Assembly (NCBI GenBank): GCA_037129475.1
Contig: JBAXUY010000050.1
Coordinates: 1 to 20,921, forward strand
DNA length: 20,921 nucleotides
Reading direction: 5' to 3'
DNA from: RGVT01 sp037129475
GTDB lineage: Bacteria; Planctomycetota; Planctomycetia; Pirellulales; UBA1268
In this document: positions 14,373-20,921 of the stretch, piece by piece
Layout: every line of letters starts with the position of its first letter
How positions within the stretch are numbered: the first letter of the stretch is position 1
Program-made: the position numbers and the translations under genes
Notes under the pieces: generated by a model
Seen by the model: the letters and a program-made list of their open reading frames with translations, nothing else
What the model was told of the DNA's origin: nothing
Databases searched by the model: none

Positions 14373-15143
14373 TCACCTGCGCGGAGCGATCCGCCACGGA
14401 CCCTCGGCGAGCGTGTCGATCGCGACGCGACGCGTGAGATCGAAGTCGAGGGGCGTGAGCGTGACATCGCCGGCCGCGAGCGCCGTCACGTCCGACTCCG
14501 TCGGCGACGGGGGTGGTGGCGGCTCGTTGGTGGCCCAGTAGTAGGGCCGCCCCCGCGGATCGACCCGCCGCTCGAACGCCTCTCCGTAGCGGGCGGTGCT
14601 CATCGGTACGACGCGGAGGGTCGGCGCGCCGGAGAGTGCCCGCGTCGGAATGTTGATGTTGTACAGGCTGCCGGCGGGGGGCGTACGGGAGAGCAGCTCC
14701 TGGATCACGTCGATGGCGATTTCGGCGGCGCGGTCGAAGTCGGCGTGCTCGTCGTACTCGAGCGACACGGCGATGCTCGTGATTCCGAAGAACGCGCCTT
14801 CGATGGCTGCGGCCACGGTGCCCGAGTAGAGCACGTTGATGCCGGCATTGAGGCCGGCATTGATGCCGCTCACGACCACGTCGGGGCGCTGCGGGCAGAA
14901 TTCCGCGATGCCGAGCTTGACCGCGTCGGCCGGGCTTCCGTCCACGGCCCATCCGCGGCTCCGGCTGCCGTCGAAGATCTCCTTCGCGGTGAGCGGTGTC
15001 AGAAACGTGATGGCGTGGCCCACCCCGCTTTGCTCCGTCGACGGGGCCACGACGCTGACGGTTGCCAGCCGGCGCATCGCCCGGTCCATGGCCGCCAGGC
15101 CGGGTGCGAAAATGCCGTCGTCGTTCGTGAGGAGCGCGTGCAT
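14373..15143 (-). CDS. surE: 5'/3'-nucleotidase SurE
   Basis: SurE is a metal-dependent cytosolic phosphatase that dephosphorylates nucleoside 5'- and 3'-monophosphates and in some bacteria short polyphosphate. The 256-aa protein begins MHALLTNDDGIFAPGL with the metal-binding pair D8-D9. S39 sits in STEQSGVGHAIT, and the Asn-bearing loop VVVSGINAGLNAGINVLYSG provides the other metal ligand. GSPADAVKLG is also typical. The start at 15143 was chosen because the family always begins within a few residues of TNDDG; the frame extends to 15179 without support. It converges with the kinase gene (7-bp gap) and diverges from guaA with 82 bp between starts. Opposing GMP synthesis and NMP removal from one promoter region is suggestive, but co-regulation is inference. 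Confidence 0.96.
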   Translation of the reverse strand: MHALLTNDDGIFAPGLAAMDRAMRRLATVSVVAPSTEQSGVGHAITFLTPLTAKEIFDGSRSRGWAVDGSPADAVKLGIAEFCPQRPDVVVSGINAGLNAGINVLYSGTVAAAIEGAFFGITSIAVSLEYDEHADFDRAAEIAIDVIQELLSRTPPAGSLYNINIPTRALSGAPTLRVVPMSTARYGEAFERRVDPRGRPYYWATNEPPPPPSPTESDVTALAAGDVTLTPLDFDLTRRVAIDTLAEGPWRIAPRR

Positions 15144-15158
15144 GCGTGGTAACGCGGC

Positions 15159-15164
15159 ACTATA
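15159..15164 (-). promoter_or_regulatory. Candidate -10 box for surE
   Basis: TATAGT on the minus strand, 15 nt before the surE ATG and 22 nt from the guaA-facing TATACT. The two would make a compact divergent promoter pair. No good -35 is visible, so confidence is low. Confidence 0.25.
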
Positions 15165-15186
15165 GAACGCCCGCCCCAAAATTTTC

Positions 15187-15192
15187 TATACT
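15187..15192 (+). promoter_or_regulatory. Candidate -10 box for guaA
   Basis: TATACT preceded by the AT-rich AAAATTTTC, unusual in this GC-rich window, 33 nt before the guaA ATG. It is the best -10 match among the genes here. The upstream -35 position is not consensus. Confidence 0.45.
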
Positions 15193-15225
15193 CACGGGCT
15201 TTTCCATCCTTCCGAGTGCCCCGCC

Positions 15226-16818
<1,593 letters not shown>

Positions 16819-16846
16819 CGCCCGGACCGACGGCCGTTCACCGCGA

Positions 16847-17161
16847 CTACTTGCTGATGTAGTTCTGTCCTCGGACCACCTGCACGTCGGCGAGCCAGGC
16901 GATCACCGCGTAGTCGTCGAAGTACTGATGGGACACGTGCGTGAGAATGCTGACCGCGACGTCGGCAGGCACGACGAACTCGACTTTCGTCGTGCGGGGT
17001 CCGGTCGTCGAGGCCACGTTGCGGGCGCTTCGCGACCCGTGACCGTTGACCTCGGTCATGGTGAAGCCAGTGGCGCCGAGTTTCACCCCCTCCTCGGCGA
17101 TGTCCTCCATGATCACGGTCTCGCCGACGACCGTCACGATTTTCAGCGGATAGAGTTGCAT
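16847..17161 (-). CDS. sbtB: SbtB-like PII-family regulator of the bicarbonate permease
   Basis: A 104-aa PII-superfamily protein expected to form trimers and to control SbtA at the membrane in response to adenine nucleotides. The ferredoxin-like fold begins with LKIVTVVGETVIMEDIAEEG. The loop TEVNGHGSRSARN matches the nucleotide-contacting GGKGSRNVR stretch of cyanobacterial SbtB as I recall it. KVEFVVPADVAVSILTHVSH and YFDDYAVIAWLADVQVV complete the second repeat. The protein stops at QNYISK and lacks the C-terminal CGPxGC tail seen in Synechocystis SbtB. GGGAGG 5 nt upstream fixes the start at 17161. It follows sbtA by 42 bp on the same strand, so the two are very likely co-transcribed. 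Alone it might be called a generic PII-like protein; the neighbour settles it. Confidence 0.87.
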   Translation of the reverse strand: MQLYPLKIVTVVGETVIMEDIAEEGVKLGATGFTMTEVNGHGSRSARNVASTTGPRTTKVEFVVPADVAVSILTHVSHQYFDDYAVIAWLADVQVVRGQNYISK

Positions 17162-17166
17162 GGTCG

Positions 17167-17172
17167 CCTCCC
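17167..17172 (-). promoter_or_regulatory. Ribosome-binding site of sbtB
   Basis: GGGAGG on the minus strand, 5 nt before the sbtB ATG. This is a near-ideal Shine-Dalgarno sequence in the 42-bp gap after sbtA, so SbtB probably has efficient independent initiation on the shared mRNA. Confidence 0.65.
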
Positions 17173-17203
17173 GGACGAAACAGGATCAAACCGGCCAAAA
17201 AGC

Positions 17204-18307
17204 CTACTGGGCCCCGATCCATTTGGCCATTTCATAATAGATCGGAATGCCAAAAGCGATGTTGAATGGAAACGTGATCGCGAGCGCCGCGGTGATCGAC
17301 AGCGTCGGATTGGCCTCCGGCAACGTGAGCCGGACGGCCGGCGGAGCAGCGATGTACGACGCACTCGAGACGATCGCCGCAAAGACGGTACAGCCGCCGA
17401 GATTCAGGCCGGCGAGATGGCCGAGGTACGCCGCGAGGAAACCATGGGCGAGCGGCATCAGGATGCCGAAGGCCAACAGGAACGGCCCAACCTTGAGCAG
17501 GTCGCCGAGTTTCTCTCCGGCCACAAGCCCCATCTCCAGGAGGAAAATGCAGAGCACGCCCCGGAACAGCATCCCCTTGCTCTGGAAGAACTCGTAGAAC
17601 GGCTGGAAGCCCTTCGGATCCATGAACATCGTGGAGATAAACCCGACCACGAGCAGGCCTGCCATCAGCATGATGGACTGCCCGGTGATCACCTCGTAGA
17701 GCGCCTCGCCGAGCTTCGATTCCTTGACCGGCCGCCCCGTCGCCGCCGCCTTCGCGCTCCGCTCGCGGGCCGAGAGCGCGGCGCCGATCACCAACGCGAT
17801 GGCGATGCCGGGACACTCGAGGATGGTCACGAGGGTCGGCAGGAAGCTGTTGGCGGGATGCTGCGACTGCTCGACGAACGAGTTCGCGACGGCGTACGTG
17901 ACGGCCGATGTGCTGCCGTAATGGGCGGCGATGCCCGCGGCGTCTGCGATCGTGAACCGGCCGACGTAGCGAAGCACGAGGAACGACGTGATCGGCGTCA
18001 GGCATCCGAGGAACAGCGTCGCGAGGGCCGGCTTCCAGATCGTCGACACGCCATGGTCATGGTACTCGTGGGCCAGCTCGTGGCCGCCCATGAAGCCGAT
18101 CGACATGAGGAGAAAAATCGCGATCGAGTAGTAGAGCTCCTTCGGGATCTTGATCCCGCCGTGAATGCGGGTGCAGATGATGCCGAGCACGAAGCAGAGC
18201 GGGATCGGCGTCAGCAGGTTTCGCTCGAGCGATTCGAGAATTCTGGAGAGCTGCTCGCCCGTCAACATCGCCCACAGGGGAAGGACTGCCATGATGGAGA
18301 GTGTCAT
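17204..18307 (-). CDS. sbtA: SbtA-family sodium-dependent bicarbonate permease
   Basis: A 367-aa inner-membrane transporter with about ten hydrophobic helices in two repeated halves, predicted to couple Na+ entry to HCO3- uptake. Half one includes LERNLLTPIPLCFVLGI, ELYYSIAIFLLMSIGFMGG and the helix-break motif HYGSTSAVTYA. A charged cytoplasmic linker (about 185-205; SARERSAKAAATGRPVKESK) separates the halves. Half two includes MLFRGVLCIFLLEMGLVAGE, the break motif AAIVSSASYIAAPPAVRLTL and PEANPTLSITAALAITFPFN. LFRG..C...LEMG, HGF, GG, SS, APP and PxANP align by eye with Synechocystis SbtA. A basic HELAHEYHDHGV loop is His-rich. The start at 18307 has GGAGG about 12 nt upstream; an internal ATG at 18292 is an alternative. 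Substrate is inferred from family and the sbtB neighbour. The two-component genes diverge from its promoter region. Confidence 0.87.
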   Translation of the reverse strand: MTLSIMAVLPLWAMLTGEQLSRILESLERNLLTPIPLCFVLGIICTRIHGGIKIPKELYYSIAIFLLMSIGFMGGHELAHEYHDHGVSTIWKPALATLFLGCLTPITSFLVLRYVGRFTIADAAGIAAHYGSTSAVTYAVANSFVEQSQHPANSFLPTLVTILECPGIAIALVIGAALSARERSAKAAATGRPVKESKLGEALYEVITGQSIMLMAGLLVVGFISTMFMDPKGFQPFYEFFQSKGMLFRGVLCIFLLEMGLVAGEKLGDLLKVGPFLLAFGILMPLAHGFLAAYLGHLAGLNLGGCTVFAAIVSSASYIAAPPAVRLTLPEANPTLSITAALAITFPFNIAFGIPIYYEMAKWIGAQ

Positions 18308-18436
18308 GATGGATCGGCCTCCGGGCGATGACGAAACAATGAATTTCGAGGCAGAGCCTAGCGAAGATCACGGTTTTGTGGATGCCGGTTTTGCAAGGCT
18401 GTGTAAAAGGTAAGTGGCGACAGGGCGTTGTCCTGC

Positions 18437-18442
18437 CATACT
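18437..18442 (+). promoter_or_regulatory. Candidate -10 box for the two-component operon
   Basis: CATACT in the context GCCATACTG, identical over nine bases to the guaB candidate, 32 nt before the response regulator ATG. It overlaps the first two bases of the palindrome at 18441-18456. Confidence 0.35.
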
Positions 18443-18456
18443 GAAGCGTTCTTCAG
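18441..18456. promoter_or_regulatory. Palindrome overlapping the two-component promoter
   Basis: CTGAAG / CTTCAG, perfect 6-bp arms with a 4-nt CGTT centre. It lies just downstream of and overlapping the candidate -10 box, a position suited to a repressor or autoregulatory site; as RNA it would form a small 5' hairpin. Which of these applies cannot be told from sequence. Confidence 0.4.
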
Positions 18457-18474
18457 CAATCAGGGGGCCGACCG

Positions 18475-19146
18475 ATGCACATCGCGATCATTGAAGACGA
18501 CCCGGTCATCGCCAAGGCCGTGCGAACGGCGGTCGAGGAGTCGGGGCACAGCTGCGCGGTCGTGCCCGACGGGGCGACGGCCGTGCGCGACAACGTGATT
18601 CTGTCGTGCGACCTCGCGGTGCTCGACCTGATGCTTCCCAAGGTGGATGGGCTCGAGGTACTCCGCCTGGCGAGAAAGGCCGGCGTGAAGACGCCGGTGA
18701 TCGTGCTGACGGCGCTGGCCACGGTGCCGGACAAGCTCGGGGGCTTCGAGGCGGGGGCCGACGACTACCTCGCGAAGCCCTTCGAGATGGATGAACTGCT
18801 GGCCCGGATCGATGCCGTCCACCGGAGAACGGCGCACAAGCCCGCCATGGAACTGCAGGCCGGGGATCTCTGCCTCGGGCTGTCGACGAAGCGGGTCACC
18901 GTCGCCGGCCGCTCCGTCGACCTCACGCCGACGGAGTTCAGCATTCTCGAACTGCTCATGCGATTTCAGGGGCAGGTCGTGACCCGGAAGATGCTGTGCG
19001 AGCACGTCTGGGGCTTCGACTGGGACGGCCCCACGAACGTGATCGAGGTGCACATCAACCGGCTCCGCGGCAAACTCGACCGTGGCCGCGACCAGTCGTT
19101 CATCCACACCGTGCGAGGCCGCGGCTATGCGCTCGCCGTGGGCTGA
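18475..19146 (+). CDS. OmpR/PhoB-family response regulator
   Basis: A 223-aa two-component response regulator acting as a cytosolic DNA-binding protein. The receiver domain (1 to about 115) has the acidic pair D8-D9 (IIEDDP), phospho-acceptor D51 (AVLDLMLPKVDGL), T79 (VIVLTA) and K101 (ADDYLAKPFEMDEL), so it is complete. The winged-helix effector (about 128-222) carries LTPTEFSILELLMRFQGQVV, the recognition helix TNVIEVHINRLRGKL and the closing IHTVRGRGYAL. AGGGGG 7 nt upstream supports the start. The 3' end overlaps the kinase gene by 20 bp, so the pair is cotranslated. It diverges from sbtA, 167 bp away, making bicarbonate transport a candidate target, but the family alone does not say what it regulates. 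Confidence 0.96.
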   Translation: MHIAIIEDDPVIAKAVRTAVEESGHSCAVVPDGATAVRDNVILSCDLAVLDLMLPKVDGLEVLRLARKAGVKTPVIVLTALATVPDKLGGFEAGADDYLAKPFEMDELLARIDAVHRRTAHKPAMELQAGDLCLGLSTKRVTVAGRSVDLTPTEFSILELLMRFQGQVVTRKMLCEHVWGFDWDGPTNVIEVHINRLRGKLDRGRDQSFIHTVRGRGYALAVG

Positions 19147-20536
19147 GTGGCTCGGGCTGTCGACGCTGCGCGGCCGACTCACGCTGTGGAACACCGCCCT
19201 CGTCCTGCTGATGACGGTGGCCTCGCTGCTGGCTGCACGGTTCGTCGCCCGGGTGACGCTCTACGACGATGCCGACGCGGAACTCCGCGCCGGCGCGAGC
19301 GAGGTCATCCTCGCCCTGCAGGATCTCTACCCCGATCTCGACGCCGTCGTCGCCGAGATTCGCCGCATGGCCCGCAGCCACGAGGATCGCGGCTGGTTCG
19401 TCCAGTTCCTCACCGAAGACGGAACGACCCTGTGGATGAGCGATCACTGCCCCGATGCCGTGGCGACATACCCGCCCTCCAATCTCGACCAGGACGAGAA
19501 CATCGTCCAGGTGGGCCCGTATCGCTATGTACGGCTGCGGATCACGCGCCCGGGCCAGCCCGTCTACCACGTCCGCGTGGGCACCTACACGACGGGCCTC
19601 GACGACCGCCTCTCAGCGCTCGTGCGCCAACTGATGGTGGTCGGATGCGTGCTCGTGCTGTTCACACCCGCGGTCGGCTGGTGGCTGGCACGGCGCGCCA
19701 CGCAGCCCGTCGCTGACATTCTCGGGATCGCCGAGCATCTCCGCCCTACCCGGCTCGGCGACCGCCTGCCGGAGCGTGGCACGCGCGATGAGCTCGATCT
19801 GCTCGCGCGCACGATCAACCGCCTGCTCGACCAAGTGGCCAGTCACGTCGACCGCCAGGAGCAGTTCGTTGCGGACGCTGCCCATGAACTCCGCGGCCCG
19901 GTCGCCGCGATCCACAGCTCGCTCGAGGTGGCCCTCTCGAAGGAACGGTCGCCCGACGAATATCAGTCCACGATCGAGGACATGCTTCACGAGACGAGGC
20001 AGTTGACACGACTGACCAACGATCTCCTGCTGCTGGCTGATGGTGGCACGGAATCATCGTCAGCAACCGTCCTTCCCGTCGACCTGGCGCCTCTGGTGCG
20101 TCAGGCTGCGAGCATGTTCGCCGGAGTCGCCGAGGAACGCGGCGTGCGATTGACCACCGACTTCCGCGGTGACGTGCGGGTTGCCGGAGATGCACGCTCC
20201 CTGCGGCAGGTGTGTAGCAATCTCCTCGACAACGCGATCCGCTTCACCGAGGCCGGCGGCAGCGTGGGAATCACGCTTGCCGAGGATCTCCCGCGACACG
20301 AGGCCGTGGTGTGCGTCGCCGACACCGGCTGCGGGATCGAGGCACACCACCTCCCGCGGGTCTTCGATCGGTTCTTCCAGGCGGATGCGGCCCGCGACCG
20401 CGGCGATGCGTCCCGGGGCGGCGGCCTGGGGCTGGCGATCTCCAAGTCGATCGTCGAGCGGCACGGCGGTCGCATTGAGGTGACGAGCCGACCCGGTGAG
20501 GGGAGCCGGTTTACCGTCCGGCTCCCGCTAGCCTGA
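19127..20536 (+). CDS. Membrane sensor histidine kinase with Gly at H+4
   Basis: A 469-aa sensor kinase partnering the upstream response regulator. It has a first transmembrane helix at about residues 21-40 (LWNTALVLLMTVASLLAARF), an extracytoplasmic region of about 120 residues, and a second helix at about 165-187 (LMVVGCVLVLFTPAVGWWLA). A HAMP linker follows. The HisKA dimerisation segment FVADAAHELRGPVAAI contains phospho-acceptor H253. The ATPase domain has the N box (NLLDNAIRF, N369), G1 (VADTGCGI), F box (FDRFFQ) and G2 (RGGGLGLAISKSIVERHGG). All kinase motifs are intact. The residue four after His is Gly, where the family usually has Thr or Asn. The ATG at 19127 has GAGG 8 nt upstream inside the regulator gene and sits just before the first helix. 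The periplasmic domain has no recognisable ligand motif. Confidence 0.95.
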   Translation: MRSPWAEWLGLSTLRGRLTLWNTALVLLMTVASLLAARFVARVTLYDDADAELRAGASEVILALQDLYPDLDAVVAEIRRMARSHEDRGWFVQFLTEDGTTLWMSDHCPDAVATYPPSNLDQDENIVQVGPYRYVRLRITRPGQPVYHVRVGTYTTGLDDRLSALVRQLMVVGCVLVLFTPAVGWWLARRATQPVADILGIAEHLRPTRLGDRLPERGTRDELDLLARTINRLLDQVASHVDRQEQFVADAAHELRGPVAAIHSSLEVALSKERSPDEYQSTIEDMLHETRQLTRLTNDLLLLADGGTESSSATVLPVDLAPLVRQAASMFAGVAEERGVRLTTDFRGDVRVAGDARSLRQVCSNLLDNAIRFTEAGGSVGITLAEDLPRHEAVVCVADTGCGIEAHHLPRVFDRFFQADAARDRGDASRGGGLGLAISKSIVERHGGRIEVTSRPGEGSRFTVRLPLA

Positions 20537-20558
20537 ACCGCCCGTCCATCGAGGCCCG

Positions 20559-20573
20559 GGCAGGCTGCCTGCC
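20559..20573 (+). terminator. Possible hairpin after the histidine kinase gene
   Basis: GGCAGGC / GCCTGCC, 7-bp arms with a single central T, embedded in a longer C/G-rich stretch 22 bp after the kinase stop. It could terminate the two-component operon, but no T-tract follows, so an intrinsic terminator is uncertain. Confidence 0.3.
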
Positions 20574-20694
20574 TTGCCCAGACGCCCCGGACGCAGGTCG
20601 GTTCCTGCATTCGTCGTCAGGGTTTATCCAACCGTCAAGCACCGACGCAGCCGCTGACGATAGGAGAAACTACTCCGGTGAGGCTAAGACTTTC

Positions 20695-20921
20695 ATGGAC
20701 TCCGTCGGCACCTTCTGGGCGAACGTCGCGGCCAGGCTCGCCGGCCCGGCCGTCGCCCTCGCTCGAGCCGGCCTGCTGACTGTGAGCACGGCAGCGGCCG
20801 TGACACACGTGCGTGCCGCCGATCTGCTTGTGGTCGCTGACGCGGCGGACTCGCCCCCGATCACCCTGCCGAGCGTGGCGGTCAACCTCGAATCGTTCGA
20901 TGCCGTTTCGAACGCGCTGTC
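20695..20921 (+). CDS. Partial gene, probable exported protein, cut by the window edge
   Basis: An ATG at 20695 opens a frame that runs without a stop to the window end (75 complete codons seen). The peptide begins MDSVGTFWANVAARLAGPAV and continues with a long hydrophobic Ala/Leu/Val stretch ending THVRA-A, which resembles a signal peptide. The start of a mature domain follows (DLLVVADAADSPPITLP, then VAVNLESFDAVSNAL). GTGAGG lies about 11 nt upstream. I do not recognise the family. Because the frame is incomplete and short, and minus-strand frames are open too, the call is tentative. Confidence 0.5.
   Translation, partial: MDSVGTFWANVAARLAGPAVALARAGLLTVSTAAAVTHVRAADLLVVADAADSPPITLPSVAVNLESFDAVSNAL

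Larger units (their letters stand above)
18308..18474. promoter_or_regulatory. Divergent control region between sbtA and the two-component genes
   Basis: A 167-bp region holding the promoters of sbtA (minus) and the response regulator gene (plus). It is noticeably more AT-rich than its surroundings in the middle (about 18340-18415). Visible elements are two direct copies of CGGTTTTG (18371-18378 and 18386-18393, 15 bp apart) and a perfect palindrome at 18441-18456 next to a -10-like CATACT. An autoregulating response regulator binding here would also reach sbtA. That is inference. Confidence 0.5.

Noticed and set aside
16928..18331. Plus-strand open frame of 467 codons opposite sbtA and sbtB
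   Set aside because: Antisense to the permease and PII-like genes; its charged low-complexity peptide has no family signature.

Overview
The window is about 21 kb of GC-rich bacterial chromosome (roughly two thirds G+C by eye) that reads as Planctomycetota, probably Pirellulales-like. The signs are a sigma-70 factor with a long Arg-rich insert between regions 1.2 and 2, a Ser/Thr kinase with the N-terminal LTQWQ...GFTLGKY module I associate with planctomycete kinases, several lineage-restricted unknown proteins, and short dispersed hairpins. This assignment is inferred from protein character; no rRNA is present. I see no tRNA, CRISPR array, phage gene or transposase.

Layout, left to right. 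A short sigma-70 factor (161-1612, minus) is followed by a 370-bp GC-rich gap and a two-helix membrane protein of unknown function (1983-3446). Next is a translationally coupled btaA-btaB pair (3536-5514) for diacylglyceryl-trimethylhomoserine, a phosphorus-free betaine lipid. A Cys-rich secreted unknown (5530-6252, minus) sits downstream of guaB (6363-7838, minus). Two plus-strand unknowns follow: a cytosolic-looking protein (8035-8727) and a Pro-rich secreted protein (8790-9689). A 441-bp gene-free island (9690-10130) holds two ~140-bp inverted-repeat elements in opposite orientation, a solo end and a small hairpin. Then come ilvD (minus), a YihX-like HAD phosphatase (plus), a tiny glutaredoxin-like protein (minus) whose end overlaps the HAD gene, a Ser/Thr kinase (plus), surE (minus), guaA (plus), sbtB and sbtA (minus), and a divergent OmpR-type response regulator plus histidine kinase (plus). 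A signal-peptide-bearing gene is cut by the right edge.

Functional themes. guaB and guaA are the two steps from IMP to GMP, and surE, a nucleotidase that can remove NMPs, shares an 82-bp divergent promoter region with guaA. btaAB would let the cell replace phospholipid under phosphate stress. The most system-like locus is 16847-20536: an SbtA-type Na+/bicarbonate permease, its PII-like partner SbtB (without the cyanobacterial Cys-containing tail) and a divergent two-component system. Its histidine kinase has Gly at H+4, where Thr or Asn normally supports phosphatase activity. This could be a bicarbonate-uptake module under two-component control. The genes are recognisable, but the regulatory link is my inference from position only.
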